Notes: generated by a model not told the origin, from the sequence alone. DNA of 64,000 nucleotides from Hysterangium stoloniferum (GCA_015178975.1 WHVD01000008.1:930001-994000); one strand, 5' to 3'. Shown: positions 22,246 to 34,045, counted from the first letter of the stretch. A program made the numbers and translations.

Positions 22246-23747
22246 CAGAAATCTTTGATGATGAGTTAGAGAGGTTAAGGGCAGATTTACGTGCTGAAGC
22301 AGCTGACCTTGACCCAGACACTGCATCAACAGCACTGCCTCCATTACGGGCTGTTAATCATACAATTCCAATCATTGATGACGCCAAAGCTTACTCATGG
22401 AGACCATCCAAATGTCCTGAAGCAATGGTGGAGCTATGGCATGAAAAGAAAACCACGTATATCAAGAATGGGAGGTGGAGGGTGGCCACAGGAACAAATG
22501 CATGCCCTATGCTCATTTTTCCTAAACCTCCAAAGGCTGATGGCACTTTGCGAATATGCACAGTAGTGGATAAGTGTGAGCAGAATGCTAACACATATAA
22601 GCTGGCTACCCTCTTGCCAGATATTGAAGCCATATGAAATGTTGTGCATCATAAGTATCAGAGTTTGATAGATGGGAAGGATGCTTACAAGAAGATCTGA
22701 GTGGTTCCTGAGCATTTTCACCAGACTTTGTTCACCTCTCCTGATGGCACTATGGAAAGTCTAACATTACAAATTGGGGATTGCAATGGTCCTTCTACCT
22801 ACCAGACATTGATGAACCACATTTTGCACCATACATCGGCATCTTCATGGATGTATACTTGGATGATATTGTCATATATTCTGACTCTATCAGTGATCAT
22901 GTGAAGCATTTACACACTGTGTTTACAGTGCTCTGTCATGAAAAATTATATCTCGCTGTCAACAAGATGCACTTGTTTGCTTCAGAGTTACAGGTTTTAG
23001 GGCATGTGATTAACGATAAAGGTATAAAAATGGACACACATAAAGTAGACACAGTGGCCAACTGGAAGATTCCTATGAATAAGCAACTTCTGACTGTATT
23101 TTGGGGGCTGTAGGATATCTCGCTAACAACTGTGAGGGAGTTCAAATCCCAATGGCTATTTTAGCAGCCCAGACAGGAGTAAACAGGCAATGGTGGTGGG
23201 GGGCTACTGAGCAGTGTGCTTTCGAAGATATCAAGTGTATTGTTCAGGCCCATTGTGACAGCTATTGAATTGTATTGGACTACTCACCAGGTCACCAAAC
23301 CATTAACTTGGTGACAGATGCTTGTTTAACAGGTGCAAGTGGCATTCTCAGTCAAGGTGAATATCTTAGCACTGCCACAGTAGTGTCATTCTGGTCAGGG
23401 AAGTTCAACTCAGCTCAACAGAACTATCCTGTTCATGAACAGGAGTTGTTGGCTATCGTGGAATCATTGAAACAATTTCACTCACAACTGTTGGGGGTAA
23501 AATTTTGAATCTGTACTGATCATAAGGGGATACTTACGCAGAAGAACTTGTCTCTGAGACAGACACATTGGCTGGATCTTCTAAATGAGTTCAACTTCGA
23601 GATTCACTATATCCCCGGAAAGTCAAATGCTTTTGCTGATGCACTATCAAGAATGTATAGCGATGAGCCCTTGGGTACTATTAGGGCTGAATCAGAGTAC
23701 ATAGCTGACATTCCAGGGATGGAAGAGGATACATGGGGGGTGCACTA
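22206..23747 (+). pseudogene. Reverse transcriptase and RNase H of the gypsy element
   Basis: RT begins with linker and palm sequence (CPMLIFPKPPKADGTLRIC), has a stop after PDIEAI at 22637, continues KDAYKKI and reaches the catalytic box VYLDDIVIYSDS near 22851, followed by HLFASELQVLGHVI, the usual post-YLDD block. RNase H is seen as LVTDACLTGASGILS, then HEQELLAIVESLKQF with its Glu, then ICTDHKGIL and IPGKSNAFADALSR. Frame changes at about 22640, 22700, 23110 and a stop near 23507 break it. The fingers/palm region between the second RT block and YLDD seems shortened, so part of RT is deleted. Confidence 0.88.
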
Positions 23748-24084
23748 TGGAGGGTGTTTATAATTACTATAATCTCAAATATTTACTAATAAAAGTCTTA
23801 TTTTTACAAAACTCCATCTTTAAATAGTGATATCTATTCTGAAACAATTATATCATCAAAAAACAACCATCAGAAATAGTTCTCCATATTACATCTTATA
23901 CAACCCATAGTTATTTAACAAATTCCATTGTATATAATTTCCTTCCTTTTACAGATGCCTACTAATACTTTTATTAGTACTTTGTTTTTTAAAAGTTGTA
24001 ATGAAGTTATTTCCATGTAAAATATGTAAAATATTATTGGAAATTTTTCATACCACAGCTGTCTTTATTAAGTAAAACCCCCTA
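23748..24084. mobile_element. Short AT-rich MITE, 337 bp, TA target
   Basis: The ends TGGAGGGTGTTTATAATTA and, in reverse complement, TAGGGGGTTTTACTTAATA form imperfect TIRs, with TA on both sides (23746-23747, 24085-24086). The sequence is strongly AT-rich, non-coding, and cuts the gypsy ORF between RNase H and integrase. It resembles Tc1/mariner-type MITEs in size, target and end structure. Confidence 0.7.
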
Positions 24085-25557
24085 TATATTCTGGGTATGT
24101 TGAATCAAGTAGAAATCTGCTTAGATTGACAGATCTATTCCGAAGTAATACATATGTATTTAGAGGTGCCAATGATATACATATGCCAGGAGTACAAGGG
24201 CTTTACATTGCAGGACAGTTTTCTGTTTTTAAATCTGGAGGGCATCAAACTGCTTTGCATCCCTGATATTACCATTGGGAATCGACGAGTGCAGGAAATT
24301 GTTATCTCGCACACCTATTCCATCTTGGCGCATCTAGGGGCAAGGAAAACTACCACATATTTGTGAACCAATGTGTCGTGGCCATCCTTAACCAAGGACA
24401 TCGAATTATTTTGCAAGTCATGCAGCATGTGTGCCACTTCAAAATCTGAAACACAGAAACTGCAGGGACAACATCATTCAATGGAAGTGCCATCGCAGCC
24501 GTGGGAGGAAATTGGGATTGATTTTGTAGGACCCTTGCCAGCATCCAAGAATCGCCTTGGAGAGTTCAATAGCATCTGTGTTATTATTGACCATTTAACT
24601 TGCATGGTCCATTTGGTACCGGCACGCAGCAACTATACTGCTATTCAAATGGCTGAGGTGATATTCGAACATGTTTACAAGTTGCATGGGCTGCCAGACA
24701 AAATCATTAGTGATTGAGATTCACTCCAGCTTCATCAGTTGATAGGAGTCAAATTGTGGATGTCTTCATCACACCACCCCCAAACAGATGGCATTACCGA
24801 ACATGCAAATTGAACAATGACTCAAATGCTTAGGCAATGTGTAGCACCAAACCAAAAAGATTGGGTGTCGAAGCTGCCAGCTATTGAGTTTGCTATGAAT
24901 AATGCAACATCAGAAACAACTGGATTCTCACCGTTTTTTCTGAATTATGGTCAGCTACCATGGCCACTGCTCTGGGACACCAACATGAAGTATCCAGGTG
25001 TCCTTGAATTTGCAGAATGGATGAAGCTAGCAATCATGAATGCACATGATGAGAGACTAACAGCCAGGGTTAAGCAGACACGGCAGGCAAATCAACACTG
25101 GAGGTCTGCTGCATTTAGCATCAATGATTTGGTTTATCTGTCCACAAAGAACTTATGCTTACCAAAGAATTGGGCATGTGAACTGTTGCTGAAATATATT
25201 GGGCCTTTTAGGATCAGCCGGGTACTGGAGCCAGGAGTGACATACCAGTTGGAACTGTCAAGGGAGCTCAAGCAGCAGGGGATTAACACAAGTTTTCATG
25301 CCTTGTTGCTTCGTATACACATTCCGAATGATTATCGTCTGTTCCCAGGGAGGCAGTTGAGGCAGATTCCTGGCTTTGGTAGTTGGCCTCATGAGTGGGC
25401 AGTTGAGAAGATTCTTGCTCATTTGGGCAAGGGCCTCAATGCTTTCTTTGAGGTTTTGTGGAACACTGGTGACACTACCTGGTTGCCATATCAAGATGTT
25501 CAGCATGTTCAGCCATTGAAGGCTTACCTGGAGCCATTAGGTGTTACAAGTGCTTGA
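24085..25557 (+). pseudogene. Integrase with C-terminal chromodomain of the gypsy element
   Basis: The zinc-binding part is recognisable (SHTYSILAHLGARKTTTYL, then CKSCSMCATSK). The catalytic core gives IGIDFVGPLPASKNR with the first Asp, HGLPDKIISD with the second Asp followed by a stop codon, and DGITEHAN with the Glu, again followed by a stop. Then comes the long open frame 24817-25557, ending in a chromodomain-like segment, HEWAVEKILAHLGKG...FFEVLWN...TTWLPYQDV. Such chromodomains direct integration to heterochromatin. All three catalytic residues are present but three stop codons make it inactive. Confidence 0.88.
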
Positions 25558-25560
25558 TCA

Positions 25561-26141
25561 TTGCCCAGGGGCCAAGGGCGGCTCTCTAATCAAATTGAAG
25601 TTGCCAAGATGTCTTTGAGCTCAGAGTGTCCCCAGGAAGTTTCTTACATATCAAGCACTGAAGACTTGCCTTCTATTTATGTTGGTTCAGCTGTTCCAAT
25701 CACTGTGCAAGAATCACCCACTATGGATGCTCAGGATTATCCAATGCAAGTATCCACAGAGTTTCTGACAACTACAATGGCTGCCATTTGCAATAGTGCT
25801 CTTTGAGGCGTCCAAGTGGCATGGGACTTGTGTATGGAGCAGTTCAAGACTATGTAGCGTCAACTCCTCGAAGCACAGCAGAAGAATAACATACCACAAC
25901 CCAAATCTACAGTCAATCCTCATGTAAGGGAATGGACCCATGCCTGGAGGGAGAAACAACAACCTGCATCACTGATAGACAGGTTGTCTCCATGGCTGGA
26001 CGTACCAGGGAGCCTACCATCACAGCACCAAACACAGGCCTCAAGTGCTATCTGTCGCCAGAGAGGGAGGCAGCAGCAGGGTACTTCCATGCCAGTGGCA
26101 TCATCTCCAGTGCAGCTGCATGAAGGTGTCATAGGGTATGA
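25561..26141 (+). other. 3' tail of the gypsy element, extra frame
   Basis: After the chromodomain stop an open frame of 81 codons (25561-25806) rich in Ser, Pro and Thr is followed by smaller frames. I do not recognise a domain. It may be a 3' extension typical of some chromoviruses or simply untranslated region. No LTR is visible before the next element. Confidence 0.35.
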
Positions 26142-26623
26142 TAGTTGTGGCATGCCAACAACTATGATGTAGGTCCAAGATGAAGGATAACTGAAGGAAG
26201 GAATTAGGAGGAAGTTCCTTAAGTTGAAAGGAGCTAATCTAAGTTGATTTTTGAACTAAGGAGCTTGTAGAATACATGAAAGTTATTTATACTAAGTAAC
26301 ATGGAAGGTCAGGGGTCCAGTCAAGGAAGCAGAGGGGCAAACAGGTCAAAAGAAGCATGGGGAAGGGTAACAGATCAATCTAAAACTAAGTACAGATGAT
26401 GAAGCAACATATTAGAGGAGTGAGGTAGCAGGAAATGAGGATGGAGGTATGGCAGGGATGGAAGACTGTCGGGATTGAACACAGGACAGGATAGTGGGAC
26501 GGGATGATGAGTATCAGGACATCACAAGTGGTAGTGCCATGTGCAGGGGTGCCGATGTCAGGAAGCCGAAGAATGTAACTTGGCCAAATCAATTGTCAGA
26601 GGTCCGAAAGTTGTGATCCTAAC
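26142..26623 (-). mobile_element. Truncated LTR of the 46-kb family (family 2)
   Basis: Matches 46531-47601 once the nested LTR there is removed: shared tgtggcatgccaacaacta, gagctaatctaagttgat-like and tgtcaggaagccg-like stretches, and the same final gatcctaaca. The left roughly 260 bp of the full LTR are missing. It also shows the site ggcaaacaggtcaaaa without insertion, which serves as the empty site for the nested solo LTR at 46733-47316. Near 26150 lies a 26-bp near-palindrome, atagttgtggcatgccaacaactat. Confidence 0.75.
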
Positions 26624-27384
26624 AAACTATACCATTCTCAATGCATTTGGCTCCATGTATTGATGAGAGCTTCTTGTAGATTAAGCCATTCCATGGGCAA
26701 GGTCAGAGTCAAATGGTGCATTTCTTCCTTCTCGTATTGATGGAAACCATATAGAAAGCAATATAGTTTAATTCTTCACTGAATATACTGCACTGGAGTT
26801 TCATGGTGATGACCTGTTTTATGAAATCTCATTTCTTTCTACTCTAGAGCTAAGGATTTGTGCTAGTGAGTTCCCAGTAATCCTTTGATGATACCCCAGA
26901 GGAAAGATCCATGAGATTGACTAAACCCAGTATGATGTTTGCAGTCTAAGGTGCTCCACCAAATCTTAGCATTCCTGGTGAGTCATCTGGGGAGAGTGAC
27001 CCCTAGTAATGAGCTCATTGTTTCTGAAATCTCTGAAAGACTCGTGATATCCAGGATGTACTCTAACACTTTGGAGTGACTCCCATTGTATTTGGGAAGA
27101 TCTGACCATTTGATTTTGATATCATTGACTTAACATACTGTTCTGAGGCACATATATAAGTAGATTGTTTGCTTATACTTACACACTATCAGTTTACCTC
27201 CTGCGAGGCACAGAGGTCCCAGTGGAAATTATATCTATCTTTCTTGTGATTCTTGCGACCCTCGAGAATTAATTCCAACACTATCGACTACAGCAATAAA
27301 AAATCTTCTGATCCCTCTTATGGTATCCTCGGAATCAGAAATCAAACTTTCATAGGCACTAATAACATCAGGAAAACATAAATA
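26624..27384. other. Spacer downstream of the MFS gene, with a short block A scrap
   Basis: No gene is recognised. At 27265-27317 the sequence gagaattaattccaacacta through aaaaaatcttctgat repeats a 50-bp part of block A (compare the reverse complement of 29910-29960), so block A sequence occurs three times. The rest shows no repeats or motifs that I can name. Confidence 0.45.
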
Positions 27385-29690
27385 TTAAGCGATTTGGCTG
27401 CCACCATCGCCTCTATTCTCATGCGTCCTCTCCTGGAGGCCCCACGTTTCGTCCATAGCTGCTCGCATGGGCTCTTCCCTCATCAATAAGCACGTACACA
27501 GCCCAGCTCCGGACAATCCCGCCATGACCTGCCAGATCAATGCCATGCTCGCTGAAAAAGAGACACGAATCTCATCCTGGTCCACCTGGCGCAGATGCTG
27601 TATTTGGGGGATAATGGCATACGCAATTTGTATACCTTGTGGTAGCGACGCCTTCAGTGAGACTGGAATAGTACTAAGAAGCTTGTTTTGTAGGATAGTG
27701 CCACCAATGACTGTTCCCCAGCTCTGAACAGAAGAAGCGTCAGCATTTGAGCGTGCAACAACGAGACCAGTGTAAATAATAAAGGCATAATCCAGTTTCA
27801 GAATGGGAATTGAGTTCAAATAAACCCACCTGTGCGAAGGACCGTATGAATGTGAAGAACGCCAATGCATGTGCGTTGTTCGAATAAGGCAGTGGTGCTA
27901 AGATAGGGAACTGGGTCGCTATCCAGATCATCCCTAATCCAATACCAAGTATAATCTCAAACCCCACATATGCACCCACCCTGCTGTCTGGTGTGAGAGT
28001 GGATAGCAACCCGAATCCAATGATAGTCAACATCCAACCTATATAATTTTGGGGTCTGTATCGTCTGGAGATCTGCACTGATGCACCAGTGGCAATAGCG
28101 ATAGGTGCTATGGTCAGAGCTATGCCAAGGAAGTCAATGCCGGAATGGATTGGGGACGCGCCCTTGGATGCCTGAAAATAAACAGGGAGGTAGACTAAAA
28201 TAATAATATTAGCAGAATAGATAGCACGCTCTAAGTCGGTGAGAAGCTGGCCTCCAACTTACATATCGCTGCCATAGAAACAATGCCATGGAAAAAAGTC
28301 CCGAGATACCTAAGAATAGGTGAATTAGTGACCTTGCCTGCTAGTCGAAACTTGTCACTCACCCGCTTAAGGTTGTACGATTTTTTATACAGAATAATGG
28401 GACCTGAATATGGCGTCCGATGAGTAATGTGACTTGGAACCAGAGCTATGATTGAGATTCTATACCGTCGGCTCATTTGCCCATTTGCCTTCTACGAGTA
28501 CAAAAAGGCCCATTCCCACAGCCCCCAGACAGAGGGGTGCCAATACATGCCAAGAAGACCATGGGAATTGCAATCCGCCCCAGGTCAGACCTAGCATGAC
28601 AGACGTTGTACTAGAGATTATGATGGCATTTCCCCTTTTCCAAACAATTATGAAGCTAGGCTCAACCAAAGTTCAGTTCCCAATTACAAGATGTACTCAC
28701 AACCAGTCCATGCGGCGAATTTTTGTCCGGAAGGGGTCCAGTGGCGTGTGTACACGGAGAAATATTGTGCACAAACTGAACGAGAGCCCACAAAGAGGGA
28801 GATTAAGATAGAAAAGCCAGCGCCAAGCTCCTGAGTTAGAGAGTGCACCACCAATCGGGGGTCCAATCGCACTATTATGTTTATAAGGACGAATGGTCAA
28901 GCCAACCATAATGACACAACGCACCAGGCAAACGCCCAAACACTTGACGTCAATGGATCAATTATGATCTTCCTCTAATGAAGGAGGCACTCACGAGGCT
29001 GTCACACCCAGAAATTTTCCACGCTCGGGAAGAGGGACTAAATCAGCATAAATGATCTCTGTGGTACATATGCATCCGCCGCCTCCAAATCCTTGTATTG
29101 CTATAATGAGGAGATACATGACCACTATGTAAGCCGGAGAAAGGCTGTTAACTATTGACATACCTCGTCCCGCGATTATCATACTCATATTGTGTGCTGC
29201 CCCGCATATGGCGGACCCAATCGCAAAGAATACAATAAAAGTAAGAAGAACGGGCTTCCGTCCGAATATTGAGACGAGTCCACCAACAGTAGGGACTATT
29301 GCGGTGGAAGATATGGTGTATGCAGCCGCAGCCCATATGAAATCTGTTCCATTGAGATCCGAAACTATTGTTGGGAGCGTCGTTGAGACAGCTGTCTGTG
29401 ATAATTATATCCAAATTATATCAACACAAAATTAGGCCCAGGCTTGAAGGAAGGGTGCGTACCAAATCTAAAGCAGACAATAAATCGACCAAAAGATTAG
29501 CCACGAAGACCATCCAGAAGTCAAAGCCTCTTTTATTATATTCCAGTCTATCGGGCTGAGAAATCTTTGAAGTCGTTTGATTGCGGTCAGCAAGAGGCGG
29601 GCTGGGTGTTCTAGCAGTTATTAGATAAATAAGCAATAAGTCTGACGATGCCTAAAGGAATGAGACCTACTTCTCCTTCAAAGGGTCCAT
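27385..29690 (-). CDS. MFS multidrug/toxin efflux-type transporter, 11 exons, apparently intact
   Basis: A major facilitator superfamily membrane pump, most like the fungal 14-span drug:H+ antiporter group that exports toxic compounds or secondary metabolites. The start MDPLKEK at 29690 joins over an 88-bp intron to TPSPPLADRNQ; the first span is FDFWMVFVANLLVDLLSALDL. Antiporter landmarks are present: GGLVSIFGRKPVLL (the loop 2-3 G..S..FGRK motif) and AIGPPIGGALSNSGAWRW (motif C-like GPPIGG). I checked ten GT-AG introns at about 29581, 29405, 29105, 28948, 28872, 28636, 28416, 28308, 28200 and 27727; each keeps the frame, and I saw no internal stop. The protein ends GDGGSQIA, about 555 residues, normal for the group. 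Its upstream region is block A, also found at 1.5-5.1 kb. The only long gene in the window that looks functional. Confidence 0.9.
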
Positions 29691-30460
29691 ATTTCTTGAC
29701 CTTGGGACAGTGTAGAGACAGAGAAACGGGATCTTCATTATTCGAGGACTATGAGGATTAAATTTATATAAACTGCATAACATAATTTACCTGATTAATT
29801 AAATGAACAGTTTCGAATTCTCATTGTTCGAAGGCGTGACATTCACTTGACTGCGCTCGTGTCGCTTACTTCTAGAAGCATCTGTAGATAATTCATCACG
29901 ATCAAGATCAGAATATTTTTTATTGCTGTAGTCGATAGTTTTGGAATTAATTCTTGGTTTGTTATGCCAATCCCTAACCTTCATTATCAAGGACATGAGA
30001 TGCTCCCGCCATAGCCACATGAGGCATTAGGCGCCATATCATCAGTATGGCTCTACGTGTACTCATGAACTTTTCGGCTTGGCTCCAAACCAGCTGAATA
30101 TGTATTTAGTCACATCACACTGTCCTCAACGCTCAACATCTAAGAGTCGAATATCCAACCTGCTCCAGTGTTTGAAAAAGATGACATTACATAATGCATA
30201 CAACGCTACTCGGACAATGACTAGCCCTCACAACAGGGCCGTGATTCTTTGGTCTAGATGAATTCACTCGTCGACTATTTCAGATAAATAATTATAAGTT
30301 AAATTTCAGAAGGCAATTCATCATCTGTTTCAGTCCATTTTATTTATTTTGTTCCTTCTTATATTTGATTCATATGTTGTATAGCATCATATAACCCTCT
30401 TCGCCAATCTGGCAATTGGGAGAAGCACAGCCGAGGCTTGAAGGGGTACGCGTGATAGTG
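29691..30460 (-). promoter_or_regulatory. Block A, right copy: presumed MFS promoter, empty of transposons
   Basis: This is the 0.75-kb intergenic region between the MFS gene (leftward) and the hydrolase gene (rightward). It matches the left block A in reverse complement. It lacks both insertions seen there: at about 29810 it reads tgattaattaaatgaac, the uninterrupted TA target, and at about 30078 ttcggcttggctcc, the uninterrupted solo-LTR site. Being the gene-linked copy, it is probably the original. No specific regulatory motif can be assigned. Confidence 0.75.
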
Positions 30461-30468
30461 ACGAGTTC

Positions 30469-30600
30469 TTGCACTTACATCGCACATGCTTGAGGGGGTA
30501 CGCGTTAGTGACGAGTTCTGTTCTGACTTGCACTTACATCGCACATCGCACATCGCACTGTCGCACATCGCACATCACACTGACACTTACACTTACATTC
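30469..30600 (+). repeat. Short repeats upstream of the hydrolase gene
   Basis: Two partial copies of a 40-bp stretch (ggggtacgcgt...gtgacgagttct...cttgcacttacatcgcacat) are followed by a run of cgcacat and cacttacatt units at about 30538-30598. It lies in the presumed promoter of the hydrolase gene. Confidence 0.7.
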
Positions 30601-30616
30601 TCCCCTTCTCTATCAC

Positions 30617-31911
30617 ATGCAGAAAGTCTCTGGGAATGCCCTATTCAAAGAGGAATGGGTTACTGATCCACAAAACAGCCCTTTTTATACTCGTTTATTT
30701 TCACCCAATGATATGCCCCGTGCTGTTGTACCTTTCGTCCACGGCCTCTTAGAGCATGGTGGGCAATTAGTTCGAAGCAAGCCAAAAATGAATTTTAACT
30801 CAGATCTGTAGGCGGAAGATATGAGCACGTGTTCCCGGTTTGGAACAAACGAGGTATAGCAGTTTTCGTATATAACCAACGGGGATACGGCCGCACCTAT
30901 TCTGAGGTTGGGAAAAGGGCCCCCAATGCCTCCTTTGGGAAGACCAGTGGAAGAGAGCAAGTTGAAGACATAGAGTTCTTTGTGAATCTGGTGGCCCACC
31001 AATTCAAGGATATTCCCCTCTTTCTCATGGGATTTTCTACGGCAAGATAGAGCCCTTATATGCGTTATTGCTATTCTCGAATTTGTTTTTATTAGGGAGG
31101 CGGTCGTGTTCTTCATGTCGTGACTCGAAAGAATCCCCCGCCTTCTCGTCAAACGCTTGAGCTCATCAAGGGAGTGATTGCGTACGCACCGCATGTGCTC
31201 GAGTCAAGGCCAGTCTCTCTAAGGCCACACGTTGGGTCGGTGCGAAGATCGGATTGCTGGCCCCCAATACAGTCTTCCCTACAGGTTCCAAGTCAGAGGT
31301 ATTCTTCTTGATCAGTGATACGTATTTAAACTTTAAACCTAACATCATACGATATAGAATCTTTCACACAATACGGTAACCAATAGGGCGTGGGAGGAAG
31401 ACCCGCTGATAAGGACCCAAGGTACACTGAAAGCATTGTCAGAGTTACTTGACGATGTAAGTACCTAATGTTTTCTGTTCTACTCTGTACTGATGATTGA
31501 TCAAGGGCGAGGAGCTTGCATTGAATGGCTACCTGGCAATATGATCTTCCGGTAATTCAAGTTTCACTTGCCTTGTTGCATCGTGATACCCACCAGGATT
31601 TCACCAGGTTATATTCCTTCACGGTACATTAGATCCCGTACCTTCGTTTCCTGTATCTTCCTTTCTCCTCTCTGACATGCGTCCGTTGAAAGGTGACTTG
31701 TCCTGTTGCTTCCAAAAAGTTTCACGACGATATCTCTGCAAAGGATAAAACCTACATATCTTTCCCGGTGCGCATCTCGTTTCTTACATGTAAGATTATC
31801 GGGTTGCTAATGGTAATGAAGGACGCGTTCCACGAATTACATAATGAACTTAACTGTACTGACGAAAAGTTCAATGAATCATGCCTCAACTGGATAGAGT
31901 TGCACATTTAA
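30617..31911 (+). pseudogene. Monoglyceride-lipase-like serine hydrolase, two lesions
   Basis: An alpha/beta hydrolase that would release fatty acids from monoacylglycerols. It starts MQKVSGNALFKEEWVTDPQ; the oxyanion-side FVHGLLEHGG spans an intron at about 30758-30811; then come VYNQRGYGRT and the nucleophile elbow GFSTGGGR, which is formed only if a GC-AG intron at 31042-31095 is removed. The acid residue lies in FLHGTLDPV (about 31620) and the His in DAFHELHNE (about 31835), so the triad Ser-Asp-His is complete. Two lesions: a one-base frameshift near 31215 (the continuation SKATRWVGAKIGLLAPN is in another frame) and a TGA at 31542-31544 where Trp is likely. It ends NWIELHI. It is either a young pseudogene or a gene with sequence errors. 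It is divergent from the MFS gene and shares its 0.9-kb upstream region. Confidence 0.85.
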
Positions 31912-32558
31912 AAACATATTCGTCATGAGAATATCTTTTTCAAAATATATATGGTGTTGTTATTCTCCAAGGGACGATTTTTTTTTCTTGGCCTAATATT
32001 GCGTTTCCTTTGAATTCAGCGCATGTAAACATATTTTTACTGGTATGAGACCGTTATCGATAATATTGTCATCTTAGTTTCACTGTATGAGAATTGCAAG
32101 TAACCGATGTATCTTTCTGCCTAACGGTACTGAGTACACGTAGTTTGACGCGGTTCACCTGGGGCATTGATAGGAGTCTAATGTGAAAATATGTGTTGAA
32201 TGATTTCGGATCATAGAGCGGTTTCAGTGGGCAATGGGAAAGTGCCGCGCAGGGTATCGCGACTGCCACAACTGCCGCGAACACCTCAAAATGCCTTCAA
32301 AGACGCATTTACCTAGCATAAAATAGATATAGTGTTGTATATATTCTTCATAATGTATCAATCTGTGTATTAAGGCCTTGATAATTTGCTTTAAGACTGG
32401 GTTTTGATGTTTCAAATTGTGAATAGCCCTTTTTCTAAGAGCATACATCATTTAAAGTGGTATTTTGAGTATTACCATAAAATATAGCTAGTTTTTAGTT
32501 TGAAGCCAAAATATATATTTGTGGCAATCGTCCACTTTTCGCAGCACCCCTCACACTA
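31912..32558. other. Spacer without recognised features
   Basis: The region is AT-rich. The longest frames (32069-32284 and 32224-32451, minus) overlap each other and show no motif. I see no RNA gene or repeat. Confidence 0.35.
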
Positions 32559-33251
32559 GAGGCACCCTAAGGTTTTTGGAGTTGGAGAACCTTCTGAAAA
32601 TCCTATGATTTGGCCAAATTCTTTAAGAGTTCTTTGAACTGATAAATTGTTTGAAAATCTTTTCTTTTAGTAGGATTTTCTACAGTGGAAAATCATATCT
32701 GAAAACTTTAAATATTTGTATCAGGACATCTGAGGAAACATCATTAGTTAGAGTTTCTTGATACAAATTTTTAAAGTTTTCAGATATAGTTTTCCACTTT
32801 GGAAAATCCTACTAAAACTTAAAATTTCTAAACAATATATCAGTTCAAACAATTCTTAGAAAATTTGGCCAAATATCACACACTGGAGGCACCCCAAGGT
32901 TTTTGGGATTGGAAAACCTTTTAAAAATCCTAATATTTGGCCAAATCTTCTAAGAATTCTTTGAAGTGATAAATTGTTTGAAATTTTTGATTTTTAATAG
33001 AATTTTCCAAAGTGGAAAATCATATATGAAAACTTTAAATATTTGCATCAGGAAATCTAAGGAAACATTATCAGTCAGAGTTTCTTAATCCAAATTTTCA
33101 AGGTTTTCAGATATGATTCTCCACTTTGGAAAATCCTACTAAAACTTGAAAAATTTCAAACAATTTATTAGTTCAGAGAATTCTTAGAAAATTTGGCCAA
33201 ATAGTAGGATTTTCAGAAGGTTCTCCAACTCCAAAAACCTTGGGGTGCCTC
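32559..33251. mobile_element. Double foldback MITE, 693 bp, TA target
   Basis: The ends GAGGCACCCTAAGGTTTTTGG and its near reverse complement are bounded by TA (32557-32558, 33252-33253). The interior is two successive foldback units of roughly 330 and 360 bp: the second begins at about 32885 with ggaggcaccccaaggttttt, almost the same as the left end. Within each unit the arms (aaaatcatatctgaaaactt and aagttttcagatat) form long hairpins. It is strongly AT-rich and non-coding. It looks like two copies of one Tc1/mariner-type MITE inserted back to back or one dimeric element. Confidence 0.85.
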
Positions 33252-33785
33252 TAGTGACAGCAGTGCATGGCACCCACACAGTGAGATTCAATGTTGGTTT
33301 GAAAGTTTTTTGAAGCCTCAACAGTCAACCTCTACAATTCCTGGAGTCAAACCACACTATATATTTTGGTGACACTCTGATCAGCTTTTCTATTCATCCA
33401 GTGTTACATCAGGAAAGTGGGAAGTAAATATGCCATCTAGATTGTCTAGAACCATCTAGGAGAGCTAGCTAGCTAGGCTAGACTAGACACACTACTTTCA
33501 TGAGGTCCCTATTTACTAGTCAATATAAAAGCTTACTATAGATATAGGGAGGCTAAGGAGACTAAAAAGACTATGGAGTCTACATAATGGGTGTAGACAT
33601 TCTGTTTGTGAAGCTCCATTCCCGGAAACTCTTTGGAGTATTTCCCGGATATTATCTCTGGTTCCAAAACCATCTTCTGGACCAGTATCAAGATCTGGAA
33701 TCCACCAGATCCTGACCCTCATCCCTCAAGTACCCTTCACCCAGTCCCCTGTCATATGTATATTCCACCTCCATGTTACAACCTG
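33252..33785. other. Spacer without recognised features
   Basis: Contains a small tagctagctaggctagactaga stretch near 33465, and no gene. The frame at 33516-33722 (minus) is short and unrecognised. Confidence 0.35.
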
Positions 33786-34045
33786 TTCCAGGTTAGCTGA
33801 GCTCTACGACGACGAATTGAGATGAATGTCAGATATAAGGCATTGGAAATGTACTTATCAACTTGTGACTTTATTGATGATTATTTAATAAGGACAATAA
33901 TGATTTTGTGGCGTGTGCTTCCTTGAACGTCAGCCTCCCATCTTCGGTTCATGTCACTGAAGCTGTCTCAAACCATTTCTTCCATCACAACTTTTGTTTT
34001 CGAATGATTACTGAATTTCTACTAAGATGAGATCATGGGTTATGA
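33786..34045 (-). repeat. Block B, fourth copy (partial)
   Basis: Matches the reverse complement of 11905-12130, and more weakly the core of the long block B copies (shared ttttgtggcgtgtgcttcctt). Further right, 34060-34215 contains a direct repeat of about 45 bp: ctcagtcgctgcccggagtttggcaatctaacgactga occurs at about 34080 and again at about 34172. Confidence 0.65.

Larger units (their letters stand above)
16072..25557 (+). mobile_element. Chromodomain Ty3/gypsy retrotransposon, dead, with three nested insertions
   Basis: The coding order gag, protease, reverse transcriptase, RNase H, integrase, chromodomain is that of a chromovirus. The body is interrupted by an LTR element (17589-19158), a solo LTR (19798-20541) and a MITE (23748-24084); removing them rejoins the reading. 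Many stops and frameshifts occur throughout. I could not find a matching pair of LTRs of its own at both ends: upstream is a minus-strand solo LTR of another insertion, downstream a minus-strand LTR fragment. So only the internal region (about 7 kb without insertions) is defined here. Confidence 0.85.
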
